Assembly: GCF_016545825.1 (NCBI RefSeq) | Contig: NC_052619.1 | Span: 37,167,682-37,231,681 of the forward strand | DNA length: 64,000 nt | From: Eucalyptus grandis | Lineage: Eukaryota; Streptophyta; Magnoliopsida; Myrtales; Myrtaceae | Reading direction: 5' to 3' | In this document: piece by piece, positions 22,389 to 31,348 of the stretch | Position numbering within the stretch: the first letter of the stretch is position 1 | How the letters are laid out: every line of letters begins with the position of its first letter | Program-made: the position numbers and the translations under genes | Notes under the pieces: model-generated | What the model was told of the DNA's origin: nothing | Database searches by the model: none | The model's input: the letters and a program-made list of their open reading frames with translations, nothing else

Positions 22389-24981
22389 AAAGAAAAGAAG
22401 AAAAACGTTGCCCAGAGCTGACAATTAAAGCATTCAAAAAGACGGTTGCAAGCAGCAGAGTAGAGTAAGACAGAGATCACCCCCATTATCTCTACTCCCT
22501 GCCCAGCATTGTTGTTCCCCAACTCAAAACCATCTTGTTCCAGCCAGCATGCCCCACCATGCTTTCCATGCATCAGTTGTGTATTGCTTTGACAAACAGG
22601 ACATACACTCAAGGATGCATAGACCATCCATTAGGACGCATCAACTTGAACTCCAAAAGGCAAACTAGCATTCGCATCTCTAATAAACAAAAAAGATCTG
22701 TTTTCTACAGTGCGCCTCAAACAAGCAAGTGGAGTTGTTTGTCTGTTCTCAAAACTGCAACTTCACCCTGAGTTTGTTTTATATCCATTTCTTGTTCATC
22801 CCATTTTCTAATGGTTCACTAATCCTAATGATAAAAGGTTAGTATGTTTGCCAAATGGAACACCCTCAACTAGACAGGTTCAACTATACAAAGGTTCACC
22901 GTATAAGGAACCTGCTCACTTTGCAATCATCAAGTTTAACTGCTCATCCTATAAGAATTGAGGACACAAAATCAGGAGTGCATAATAGAGGGAGATTTTT
23001 AAGTAGTGAACCAAGATAGGAAAATTTCCTCTTTGAAAAAGGCTGTTTGCATGTGCTAATTTTGAAAAGTAGCTATCAAGAGCAACTAAATACTGAAATA
23101 ATACAATTATCCTAATATGTGCTGTTGCTCTGAAGAATTCAATCCTTAAAATCTAGTGTCAACTTTGTCAAGCAAGTCAATTAGAACCTGGGAAACATCA
23201 GTTAAGTTACATTCTCAGTGCTTTAATAATTTGTGCAATCACTAATCTTTGTGTCCAAAAATCTAAATAAACTAAAAAAGAAAATTATCGGCAACTATGC
23301 ATCTAAAGGACATAGGATGAAATCAGCTTTCCTATTATTTTTTTCATTGTCCCCTGTAATTTTGTTATCAGTTAAAACAAATTAAAAAAAAAAAAAGGAC
23401 ACACCCCAAGCTTTGAATTCGTATTCCAAGCTTTTCCACTTGTGAGACTGATTTCTTTTTGGCTATAAAGCTGAGGAGGTCCCCAATCTCAACGCCTTCT
23501 CTACTCCTGCGTTCAGATAAAAATTTACCAAGGTACCATACAATCTGCCCACTTGTTATCTTGAACACTTCAGTCACATCGCTGTTCAGGGAAAAGTATT
23601 GAGTAACAAGGGGATGTCGCAAAAATGGGCCCAGTGCAAGCCCTTCAAATCGTTCAATGCCCTCATTTTCACAGATTGCTCTTTCCAGATCATACAATGA
23701 GGTGATTCTCCGGGTTTCGACAAAGCAATGGATAAATGAATTTATCTGAAAAATGTTAAACAAATAAGTGAGTCAAAAAGGAAGAAAGTCTTTTCACAGG
23801 TGTATAATTTAAAAGATAAACCTGAGACATGTTTGGGTTGGGCAACAGATCTGCTTAAAAACCCTTCCAAACATAGATTGAACTTTATTTGTAACTTATA
23901 CTAGGTAGAAGCATATAGAAACCCTTTCCAGGTGTTAACTTCTTCAACTTTTCTACCATTTGTATGATCATTTATCTATGACTTTGTGGTTATGTCATTA
24001 ATCCCACATTCTATTAAGTGAAAACCACAAGTAGGTTGCAGATATATGTTAAGCAATCATGGCAAAAGCAAAGGAAAGAAGACGACCATAAATCCTTGTA
24101 GACTATTCGAGTATCATATTTAGGAAATACTTGCTTGAGGAAGAATGATAATGCACGGGGAAGCAAACTACCTTAATCCAATGGGTATCTCAATCAAATA
24201 AATAAAAGATTTAGGGATTATGTTTCGTGCATTTGATGGAGTACATTGGCACATTAAGCGCAATTATTAGGAAATAAAAGAAAAGCAAAGGCCTTTACCC
24301 CAAAAAAAAAAAAAGAAAAAAAGAAAAGAAAAGCAAAGGCAGAAGACAAAAAAAGTACAAAAAGAAGAAGAAAAAACAGCATGCTCATGGCCCCCACTAA
24401 CCATCACAGTATCCTGACCTTAGAGGAAGACCTTGACGAAGAAGTTTACTTAGAACAGGGATTTTTTCATCAGCCATCACTCATTCCACACAGTTTCAAG
24501 CAGTCTCAAAAACAGAGAGGAAATAAAACTTTAACAACGATCAAAGAACTCTTACCCTTCCCTCAACAACCATTAAGCTCTGGAGAGATGGCACTTGCTG
24601 CATGCTGAATCCTAAGGAGCTCCACGACTCGACCTGCAGAGCCAACACCGCGGCCTGCGAGACCTTCCAGGATGAGATGCTCAATCCGGCGGCGAGGAGA
24701 TCCTGCCGAGCCTTCGCGACGGCCCAGTCGATCATCTCCAGCCGCTCTATGTTGCTCGGGAAAAACTGTTGCTGATGCTGGTGAGGATGATGGAAAGGAG
24801 GATGATGATGATGATGATCCTGTGGTGTCATGAGAAGAGTCGGAGGAGTCCAGGCTCCAGCGTGAGGATAGTAAGGATACGGGTGTTGCGGCAGTGGAGG
24901 CGGGGGCCCAGCGCCGCGTCCGCCGCCTCTCCCGCCGCCGCGGCTGGGAGGGCGATGGCGTATTGGCGGTGACCGGTCCAT
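2341..24981 (-). CDS. NOV: NO VEIN (NOV) protein, 13 exons placed
   Basis: Orthologue of Arabidopsis NO VEIN (At4g13750), a plant-specific nuclear protein needed for vascular patterning, auxin-dependent cell fate and embryo development. The order seen is: Gly/Pro/His-rich N-terminus (exon 1), conserved N-terminal region (exons 2-5), central region (exon 6), GHKL/HSP90-like ATPase of the Sacsin/NOV type (end of exon 6, exons 7-8), long middle region (exons 8-12) and DUF3883 (exon 13). The exons sum to about 2,580 codons, close to the roughly 2,700 residues of the family. The start is the ATG at 24981, reading MDRSPPIRHRPP; an in-frame ATG seven codons upstream is possible. GT-AG sites and phases agree for exons 1-3 and 8-13. 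Three problems remain: one extra base in exon 4, two missing bases in exon 7, and an incomplete link between exons 5 and 6. All long exons are free of stops. Confidence 0.93.
3823..4080 (-). CDS. NOV: NOV exon 12
   Basis: 86 codons, phase 0 to 0, acceptor ATGCAG and donor CTTCAG|GTATGT. It reads VVTREAIYYGP...SVLQ and joins in frame to exons 11 and 13. It is part of the conserved region between the ATPase and DUF3883. Confidence 0.88.
5797..6114 (-). CDS. NOV: NOV exon 11
   Basis: 106 codons, phase 0 to 0, acceptor GCATCAG, donor TCTGAG|GTAATT. It reads VFKVFLRLVDELKGG and contains the conserved LRNRWVSLHPSFGLVCWCDD stretch. Confidence 0.88.
6194..6596 (-). CDS. NOV: NOV exon 10
   Basis: 403 nt. 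It completes the split codon from exon 9 and ends in phase 0 at AAATAT|GTATGT. It contains PFIFFPSLCASGDEDVVLG and FLSPKEVFWNDST, both typical of NOV. All frames other than this one are interrupted. Confidence 0.88.
7694..7800 (-). CDS. NOV: NOV exon 9
   Basis: 107 nt after acceptor CAACAG. It reads VRSVALLQDIGFKTRVTVED then ILRVWRRSETSF. The donor AA|GTTTAG leaves two bases that pair with the first base of exon 10. The donor is weak but it is the only one that preserves phase. Confidence 0.82.
7801..8768 (-). other. NOV intron between exons 8 and 9
   Basis: About 970 bp of AT-rich intron. No coding sequence, RNA or clear repeat recognised. Confidence 0.6.
8769..11030 (-). CDS. NOV: NOV exon 8: end of ATPase and long middle region
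   Basis: 2,262 nt, 754 codons without a stop, phase 0 to 0, acceptor CTTCTGCAG and donor CCAAAG|GTTAGT. It starts VTDAPEIHSNGFHVKFDI, which continues the GHKL fold after the ATP lid of exon 7, then PTVIPPLDHNMLSK and the long NOV-specific middle region, ending SFAPYAVPK. An open frame of this length argues that the locus is not an old pseudogene. Confidence 0.93.
11388..11595 (-). CDS. NOV: NOV exon 7: ATP-binding motifs, two frame breaks
   Basis: Carries the heart of the GHKL site. VQNADDNTY completes the N box begun by the E-L at the end of exon 6, followed by DIRALCDVGNSTK, GYIGKK and GIGFKSVFR. These three blocks lie in three different frames. The exon is 208 nt, although its neighbours demand a multiple of three (210). 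Each break falls where A5 is followed by only two G, at about 11440 and 11414; one more G at each place would restore a single frame. The acceptor GCTGTAG and the donor TTCCGT|GTAAGT are intact. The breaks may be assembly errors or a real lesion that would remove the ATP lid. Confidence 0.88.
11596..12601 (-). other. NOV intron between exons 6 and 7
   Basis: About 1 kb of AT-rich intron, no recognised content. Confidence 0.6.
12602..14340 (-). CDS. NOV: NOV exon 6: central region up to the ATPase N box
   Basis: 1,739 nt, open throughout. It needs one base from the previous exon, then reads VIVEDIAREIDAYYQLDHE, LLRKLVDCDSWLAKQF, FESLGYGEFFNFM and ends SHFLLEL at donor GAGCTA|GTAAGT. The final E-L joins VQNADDN of exon 7 to make the GHKL N box. 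Several blocks match the NOV family as I know it (TVED, LRKL, ESLGHGEFF-like). Confidence 0.92.
14341..16093 (-). other. Unresolved link between NOV exons 5 and 6
   Basis: Mostly AT-rich intron. In the family about 60 residues lie between the block in exon 5 and TVED in exon 6, so further coding sequence is expected here. The open stretch near 14390-14680 is free of stops in one frame but I could not match it to NOV. A direct splice of exon 5 (ending 16094) to exon 6 fits phase but would delete that linker. Confidence 0.4.
16094..16142 (-). CDS. NOV: NOV exon 5, probable, 3' end uncertain
   Basis: Acceptor ATTGCAG at 16144-16143, then VTCIKCGMLEDEYDVIG, which resembles the conserved S-I-K-x-G-M-W-D-S-I-Y-D segment of NOV. 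A donor GTAAAC after 16094 gives phase 1, as exon 6 needs. The frame stays open further, to a second donor GTAAGC near 16048, so the exon could be 92 nt or more with another exon following. Identity rests on a short match. Confidence 0.5.
16195..16889. other. NOV intron, unassigned part
   Basis: AT-rich DNA between exon 5 and the antisense LINE fragment. Nothing recognised. Confidence 0.4.
16890..18052 (+). mobile_element. Decayed LINE 3' fragment, antisense in a NOV intron
   Basis: Plus-strand translation shows broken pieces of the C-terminal half of a plant L1-type LINE ORF2. Around 17640-17700 there is a C-x2-C...HLLLCC pattern like the zinc-binding domain after plant LINE reverse transcriptases, then a basic terminal tail. 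An A tract follows at about 18040-18051, as expected for a LINE 3' end. Several frameshifts and stops are present and no reverse transcriptase core is left. It lies opposite in orientation to NOV, between exons 4 and 5. Confidence 0.55.
18622..18727 (-). CDS. NOV: NOV exon 4 with a one-base excess
   Basis: Acceptor TTTTTAG, then VMEKMLNMYVPNQKRRRKMG and TMLAAYPF. After that the expected family block (V)GLLNVA is encoded one frame off, in TTTGGTTGGGTTGTTGAATG. The exon is 106 nt where its neighbours require 105. Removing one G would restore the frame up to the donor GCT|GTAAGT. A sequencing error, or a real disabling insertion. Confidence 0.82.
19095..19550. repeat. Three imperfect copies of a dispersed plant repeat
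   Basis: The motif AAGCTTAAGCTATTAGA, followed about 30-40 bp later by AATATTCTRACACTC, occurs three times (near 19130, 19310 and 19495). This pattern is widely scattered in plant genomes and is usually a remnant of a retroelement. Copies are about 180 bp apart and diverged. Confidence 0.55.
19975..20890. mobile_element. Candidate inverted-end repeat of about 0.9 kb
   Basis: Left part contains TGTACGATTCACAATTC and right part CTTACGATTCACAGTTC with further ATTCACGATT words, so the ends share the same motif family. No transposase frame. I could not define a target-site duplication, so the class is unknown. Confidence 0.35.
21409..21823 (-). CDS. NOV: NOV exon 3
   Basis: 415 nt. One base completes the codon begun in exon 2, then CHISFILRAKRSEVTCLRTY onward, ending CSLPV at donor CCCGTG|GTAAGT. 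An acidic middle part (SSDEEFSDD) is followed by a basic patch (TKKGRKKKG) that could serve as a nuclear localisation signal, which would fit a nuclear protein. Confidence 0.88.
21824..23404 (-). other. NOV intron 2 with two long A tracts
   Basis: About 1.6 kb. Long A runs at 22168-22198 and about 22353-22386 are the only clear landmarks. They are likely to be unstable and are poor places to trust base counts. Confidence 0.6.
23405..23745 (-). CDS. NOV: NOV exon 2
   Basis: 341 nt, acceptor TTTTTCAG, donor TTGGG|GTGTGT. It reads INSFIHCFVETRRITSLYDL then ALGPFLRHPLVTQYFSL and VSQVEKLGIRIQSLG. These blocks are the best conserved part of the NOV N-terminus. Phases agree with exons 1 and 3. Confidence 0.9.
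23746..24555 (-). other. NOV intron 1
   Basis: About 0.8 kb, no coding content recognised. An A-rich microsatellite lies near 24300-24375. Confidence 0.6.
24556..24981 (-). CDS. NOV: NOV exon 1: Gly/Pro/His-rich N-terminus
   Basis: 142 codons from the chosen ATG. Begins with RGGGRGGGRG and proline runs, then HHHHHPPFHHPHQHQQQ, likely disordered, followed by the conserved IERLEMIDWAVAKARQDLLA and SWKVSQAAVLALQVESWSSL. Donor GGAAGG|GTAAGA, phase 0. The overlapping frames on both strands are open only because of GC richness. The upstream 60 bp hold a CA/GA microsatellite. Confidence 0.88.
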
Positions 24982-25023
24982 CTTCTTCGTCGGAAGCAGC
25001 ACGGAAAAGCACTGCGAAGCGCC

Positions 25024-25053
25024 ACAGAGAGAGAGAGAGTGTGTGTGTGTGTA
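25024..25053. repeat. GA/GT microsatellite in the NOV leader
   Basis: (GA)n directly followed by (GT)n, just upstream of the NOV start on the minus strand (reads as AC/TC there). CT-rich leaders are common in plant genes. Confidence 0.6.
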
Positions 25054-25081
25054 CGTGAAAGCTAGTCGACTGCGTTGACTC

Positions 25082-26280
25082 GGAGGTCAATTTTAATGAA
25101 GAGAAAACCGAAAAGGCGGGGTTAGCTTCTTTGTTAAGTTAAAGCCTAATCTTTGTACTAATTGCTAAAACAGCACCAAGCTTTCGGATTCTTTCCTACT
25201 TTCCCCACCCATACTTTTTTTTTCAATTAAACCCCTATTGCTGTGTTTAGGAAATGGAGAAAAATGGGGCGAAGGGGGAGTTTTGATGGAAAATGGAAAA
25301 ACTTTTCATGTCTTTAGAGACAAAATGGAGTGAAAATTCGAAATTTTGTTGCATTTTCCTTCCAAATTTTCCTTACTCCTCCCCCCACAAACATAGGATA
25401 AATATCTATTGCGTTCCTATATATATCATCCACTATCCATCCATGATATTTTCGTTAGGGAATGTGGTAGGCTGGTAAATTGGAGCTCTCTAGAGAGATT
25501 AGGCCGTTCAGAGATATTCATGTTATCATTGAGGCAACAAATATGAACAAAAAAACCTTCGAGTGCGATTGCCTTGGTTATCCCATGATCTTTTATCTTC
25601 CACGAAATCCCACGGAACACTCGAAAAAACTTCTTTTATTTGTTCTCAAATGATTGATAGAAACTAAAATTTAGGACTGACAACATTGGAATGACACAAG
25701 GTAAAACAGGAATTACAGAGAGAATATTCAAATATGACGCAATAGGATACGTGTAATTTATATGTTAACACGAATGGACGTCTAGCAATTTAAAGCCGTA
25801 GACTAGAGATTCCTATACAGGCATCGCCTTCAACCCCTAGTATCAACCCTAGGTTCGAGCAAACTATTGGATCAAGATAGGATCATGAACATAAATATCA
25901 TAACAGAGTTGCTCTTCCCACCAACTAATATAGATAAACCTAAGTCAATTGACAGCCAAAAGATCCAAATAGTGATAGGAAAATCGACTAATTAGGTGCT
26001 CGCGTGTAGGGACTGGTCAAACAATAACATGAGGTCTAAGGTTCATAAGTTAGTTACGCGTAGGATGGATTAGAATCCCATAACACCCTTTCGATACCGC
26101 AAGCATGTTTTTGGATAAGCATTCATCAATTGATTTCCTAAACGTGTAGATGTTTTTATTTGAAAATCTTGAAATATTTGCAAAACACTTTGTCAAAGTG
26201 GTTATTGATCAACAAGAACGTTTTCTCGTGTGTAGTGGCATGCCTCCGTTTTCGTGTGAAAGTGTGCATGAAACTATTTA
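25082..26280. other. NOV upstream region
   Basis: Expected to hold the NOV promoter. No TATA box could be singled out with confidence. The rest is AT-rich DNA without recognised genes. Confidence 0.4.
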
Positions 26281-26289
26281 TTGAAATGC

Positions 26290-27900
26290 AAATTTCAATC
26301 ATGACGTACAAGAATGATATGACATGGCAATAATCATATATAGCTAGCCATGACAAATCAAATGGAAAATAGGATGATAAAATGACATGACATGACAACG
26401 AATGCAAGGCATGGTGGCTAGATGACATGACACAGCAATAATTATATATAGCATAACATGACAAATCACATGCAAGCATAACAACGAGATGATAACATGG
26501 CAATAATCATATGCAACATAACATAGTAAATCAAATGGAAAAAAATAAAAAATGACATGACATGGTAATAGTCTCAAGTAGCATGACATGATAAATCAAA
26601 TACAAAAGATAACGATCATGCAAATGGCAATAATCACACGTAGTATGACATGACTATTTGTGTGTAAGTGTGTATGAAACTATTAATTGAAATGCAAACT
26701 TCAATCATAACGTACAAGAATGATATAAGATAGCAATAACCACTTACAACTAGCCATGACAAATCAAATGGAAAATGATGATGAAATGACATGATATGAT
26801 AATAATCAATGCACCAGGACATGGCAACAAATGCAAGACATGATGACAAGATGACATGACATGGCATGGCAATAATAATATAGAGCATGACATGACAAAT
26901 CACACAAGACATAACAAGAAGTTGTCGCCATGGCAATGACCACATGCAACATAGTAAATCAAATGGAAAAAAATAATGATGAAATGACATGATATGACAA
27001 TAATTACATGCAACATGATATGACAAATAAGACGTACAAACAAGTGATGATGCAAATGGCAATAATAACACGTAACATGACATGACAATCAAATGCAAAA
27101 CAGAACGACGAGATGATTCGTCATAACAATAACTACATGCAACATGATAAGACAAATCAAATGTAAGACATAATGACAAGAAGACAAGGCACGGCAATAA
27201 TCATATGCAGCATGACATGGCAAATTAGATGCAAAACATGACAATGAAATGACATGACATGAAATTACAATACTCATGTATAACTAACTTGACAAATCAA
27301 ATGTAAAGCATAATAATGAATTGACATGACATGACAATAACAATATCAACATAGTATGATGAATTGGATATAAGGTAAAATAATGAGATGACATGATATG
27401 GCAATAATTATATACAACATGACATGGCCATTCAGATACAAAATATAACGATGAAATGACATGATATGACAATAATTAAATATAACAAAACATGACAAAT
27501 CAGATGCAAAACATAACAACGGCATGATATGATAATAATTACGTGTAGTATATTTGGCAAATCAAAACATAACAAAAATCACATGCAACATGACATAACA
27601 AATTATATGCAACACAAAAAGTTGGAATGGCATGACATGACAATTATCACATGTGGCATGACATGGCAAATTAGATCCAAAACATAAGGAAGAGATGACA
27701 TAACATGGCGGTAATTGCATATAGAATGACATGGCAAATTAGATGCAAGACATAACAATAAAATGACATGATATGACAATAATTACATTCACTATGACAT
27801 GCCAATCAAATGCAGGACATAACAATGGCATGATACAGCAATAATCACATATAGCACAGCATAGCAAATCGGATGCAAAATATGACAACGATGTGAAATG
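26290..27900. repeat. Minisatellite with a 65-70 bp unit
   Basis: Roughly two dozen diverged copies of a unit built around GACATGACAATAATCATATG, then CAACATGACATGACAAATCA and AATGCAAAACATAACAACGA. Two consecutive units that I counted (from 26429) are each 65 bp. A higher-order copy exists: the block at 26236-26370 recurs at about 26650-26790. Minus-strand ORFs made of MSCHV-like words are products of the repeat, not genes. Confidence 0.85.
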
Positions 27901-27929
27901 TAAACCACACTGTGTAAGGAGTCATTTAT

Positions 27930-28466
27930 TCTATTTGCGGCTTCACTCAAACATGGTGACGTTTATGTAGAGACACATCATTTCTTTTCAGTTACGTCAA
28001 AACAATTTTTTTTTTTAAAATCATTTTTCAAGTCAAAGTCATGAAATCAGTGCCAGTGGTTGCATGCTTTTGGCCTCTGTTGATGCGTTCGAATTGCGAT
28101 GGCTATTTTTCTTTTTCTTTTTTAACCTTCAACTGCATTATCAAGCCTATTTCACACTCGGACCCAATTCCTTTGGTACATAACCTGTATCGTTATTCGC
28201 GGATAAAGAGGTGTTCTAATGTCATGCTTCCTCCAAGCTTGACCAAGTAAAGGTGATCAAAGGAAGTGAGAAGGAAGTGCGAGAAGCAAAGTGGCATTTC
28301 AATACAACTTTCTTTTGTTGGCCTGCCTCTCTATTTAGCTTTCCCATCTCACAAGCAAGTTTATTCAATTTGGTAAGAAGATTTACTATATCATGTAAAG
28401 AGTAGTGCTAGGCCTTAACATCGTTTGTTCTGTCCTTTGTGCGTGACTCGGAGCAGGTGGATTAAC
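27930..28466. other. Unassigned AT-rich spacer
   Basis: No gene, RNA or repeat boundary recognised. Confidence 0.4.
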
Positions 28467-28689
28467 TACGGGCGCGTTTGGTAACATTTTTGTTCAAAAA
28501 TTGTTCCAGGGAACAAAATTAGAAAAAACTATTTACATTCGAATATTTTTGAACAAAAGAACGCGTTTAAATCGCAGACAAAATTTTTATTTATGGAATA
28601 GAAAAACAGAAACACGTTTGGTAGCTGCACATAATTTTTGTTCATTAGAATAGAAAAAGAACAGAAACACGTTGTAAAAAATTTATGTT

Positions 28690-29042
28690 CCAAATTTTTT
28701 TGAAGTGCTTTTTTTTTTTTTTATTTATAATAAAGTGTAATCTTGGTATTGAATTCTCATTCTCATGAAATGCTCATCAATTTAATTTTTTCATGATGAG
28801 AAGACAAACATTCTGAATGTGATCATATGTGCATACTTGGTAGAAAATTTAGTAAGTAAAGTTTGTACCAAATTTTCTCAAGTGCTTTTTTTTTTTTAAT
28901 AAACTGTAAACTTGGTATTGAATTCTCATTCTCATGAAATGCTCATCAATTTAATTTTCATCATGGTGAGTGAAGAAAAACATTTTGAACATGGTCATAT
29001 GTGCATACTTGAGAGAAAATTTTATAAGTAAAGTTTGTACAA
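28690..29042. repeat. Tandem duplication, about 177 bp unit
   Basis: Two adjacent copies share CTTGGTATTGAATTCTCATT, CTCATGAAATGCTCATCAAT and CATATGTGCATACTTG, and both end AAGTAAAGTTTGTAC. They differ at a few percent of sites, so the duplication is fairly recent compared with neighbouring repeats. Confidence 0.8.
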
Positions 29043-29451
29043 TAAGAACTAGCAAAAAGAATAGTATCTTATAGATCTCAACATAGACCCTTTCATACAT
29101 GACATCACCATAAAAAAGAAAAGAAAAAGAGAAGCTTTCTCACGGCATCAAAAGCCAATGAACTGTATTTGTTGCCTTATTCCTCCTTCATACTTATTGA
29201 CACAACACATGAATGAGAAGCCAACAGCTACAGCAAGTTCACAAGAAGACGTCGACATGAGAACAAAGGGGGAGCAATTATCAGAGCTGGATTACATATT
29301 GCCAGACTTACTTTTAGAGAGAAGAAAAGAGCAACCTCCACCCTTTTTTTCTAACCCCGACCTATAAAAATACCACACTTTTGACAGACACCAGAGGATG
29401 CTCGAAAGTTCAATCTAATGTTTTGATTTCAACTCCTAATATATCCTTGAC

Positions 29452-29542
29452 CATCACAAAGAAGCCTACAAATCAAATCCCTTGCTTCAGGTGACAATCT
29501 GGCGTCCTCTTGAAATTTTAAATGATTTTTCCAATGTACAAT
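29452..29542 (-). pseudogene. Isolated NDR-type protein kinase exon
   Basis: A single exon of 91 nt preceded by a good acceptor (TTTTTTGCAG) and followed by a possible donor (GATG|GTCAAG). It encodes IVHWKNHLKFQEDARLSP then EARDLICRLLCD, the segment of the catalytic domain C-lobe that plant NDR (AGC family, LATS-related) kinases carry between their activation segment and the conserved hydrophobic region. No other NDR exon is visible on either side: the next family block (R-L-G-x-x-G-A) is missing. It is therefore a gene fragment with intron flanks retained, which implies capture at DNA level rather than from mRNA. Confidence 0.7.
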
Positions 29543-30455
29543 CTGCAAAAAAGCAAAAAAGAAACATCATTGAAAAAGCTAAAACAGATGGAACAATCTT
29601 GGGAAAAGAAGCTCACTCAAATTGGCAAAATAGATGGATAGAATTAATTAATTGCTAAGAAAAAATCAGGAAAAGAAAGGAAGGGGAGCAAAATTGCTCC
29701 TCTACTTCACTCTCTCTCTCTCTCTGAGAGAGAAAGAACTGACAGACTCATTCTCTCAACCTCAGCATCTTCACAAAGTGTCCCTCTTCCTAATGCGGTG
29801 GACCAAATTCCATAGACTAAATTCTATTATTGTAACATAATCATCGATCGTCTCAGTACATGAGGACATGAAGAGAGATTGCTGTGTAACACAGTCAAGG
29901 AAACATATCTCTTTAGACAGTTCATGGGCTAATGCAACTGAAACAGTTGAAATTGATCCAAAGGGAAAGATGGATTTACATTCTGAAGAAAAGATAGACT
30001 TTGCATTGGGGAGATTAATATAGTACTTACTACACATCATTAAACATTTCAAAATGTCCATGTATCGGCATTTTGATTACTTGTAACCGAAAACATAAAT
30101 CACATCCTACATCTACAAGACCCTAAAACCAACAATAGGGACAACTCATGAAAAACTACATCTGGAAAATTAGAGGGGGAAAATAAAAAGTTTAATTGAT
30201 TGTTATAAAAAAGTAAGAGGACGAATGATATAAGCCATTCCTCAGCTTCCATAATGCTTCTCCCTTCACATCATCATTCAATTATCATATGTCACAAATG
30301 CAATGACAATGGATGGAACTACCTGAGGATGAAAGCAGCAATTTTCAAAAACGTAAAACAGAGTGTATAAGCAAAAACTAGCAAATGCATTGACAAAATT
30401 GTGTCTACTCCTAAGTTAACAATGCTCCTTACGCCTTACACTACTAAAACCTCAG
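29543..30455. other. Unassigned DNA between the two gene fragments
   Basis: AT-rich. It may include intron sequence that came with the kinase exon. The open frame near 29771-30061 on the minus strand resembles no family I know. Confidence 0.35.
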
Positions 30456-31230
30456 CAGCGCTCACCTGCGAGTCGTTGGCTCGAGCGAGCAGAGCGTTGC
30501 TACTCTACTCCCTCAATAAGCCGATCATACTCGGCGAATTCAGCAAGTCATCAAATTCATCGGGTTACAGCTTAGAAAAGAGGGACAGCTATTTCGGGAG
30601 GTTGTAGGATGCAATCTACACGAGTGCAAGCAACCAAGGGTCGTGTGCCGGCAGTCTCTTTTGGCAACTGTTTGCTCGAGGCATGGATAACTTCAGCGAC
30701 GTGTACAAAGTCATAATAGAGCAGAGCCCTTCCACAGCTAGTATCATCGCTCAATAGTCTTGCAAGATGTCATCTCTATGCTCGCTTGAGCGAGCAGCGC
30801 TCGCCTGTGAGTCGCTCGCTCAAGTGAGCAGACCGTTGCTACTCTGCTCGCGACGCTCGCTCGAGCAAGCAGCGCTCGCCTGAGCAAGCAGAGCAGCGAC
30901 GCTCGCTGGAGCGAGCAGAGAGTTGCTGCTCCACTCGTGACGCTCGCTCGAGCGAGAAAACACTACCGCACATGGGCGAGTCTGCTCGCTCGGGGCTTGA
31001 GTGCATGGGCTCGCTCGAGCGAGCGTCGCTGCTCTACCGAGTGACCAAAGCAGCTCGAGCTCGGCAAAGCAGCTCCAGCGAGCAGCCATCGCCTAGATCT
31101 GCTGCAGATCTAGGCAAGCAACGCTCGCTTGGGGCTCGAGCACGAGAGCTCACTCAAGCGAGCCTCTCGCAGATCTGGGCAAGCGCTGGCTCGAGCGAGC
31201 TGTCGTGCTCGAGCCCCGAGCAGCCGTCGC
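30456..31230. repeat. GC-rich palindromic CTCGAGCGAGC repeat field
   Basis: Dense occurrences of GCTCGCTCGAGCGAGCAG-type words, self-complementary around CTCGAG. One block of about 55 bp (CAGCGCTCACCTGCGAGTCG onward) lies directly left of the mannanase fragment and recurs directly right of it at about 30795-30849. ORFs rich in RASLE-like words are repeat translations. Confidence 0.7.
30506..30757 (+). pseudogene. C-terminal fragment of a GH5 endo-beta-mannanase
   Basis: The plus-strand frame reads LNKPIILGEFSKSS, then SGYSLEKRDSYF, an in-frame TAG at 30605-30607, and continues in the same frame with [18 protein letters not shown] and [14 protein letters not shown] to a stop at 30755. This is the order of the last quarter of plant mannan endo-1,4-beta-mannosidases (GH5 family, cell-wall mannan hydrolysis). 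The Glu in GEF (codon at 30536) corresponds to the family's nucleophile. The N-terminal three quarters are absent and the left edge falls in the CTCGAGCGAGC repeat, so this is a truncated, interrupted copy. No intron is visible inside it. Confidence 0.75.
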
Positions 31231-31348
31231 CCAGATTTGTGAGGGGTGGCTCTCACCAAAGCCCTCGTCGAACGGAGAAGGAGTAGCAGATACTTACCTC
31301 GATTCAAAAGCTTCAGCTAGTGAAGGAGTAGCAGTTGTAAACACTAAA

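Noticed and set aside
24563..25090. 175-codon alternative frame over NOV exon 1
   Set aside because: Out of frame with the conserved NOV exon 1 product, low-complexity, open only through GC richness.
26156..27472. Series of minus-strand ORFs with MSCHV-type words
   Set aside because: Translations of the 65-70 bp minisatellite.
26290..27900. CRISPR-like array
   Set aside because: The repeats are diverged, without constant repeat and unique spacer structure, and the DNA is plant nuclear.
30820..31286. ORFs over the CTCGAGCGAGC field
   Set aside because: Both strands open because the repeat is palindromic; no domain.
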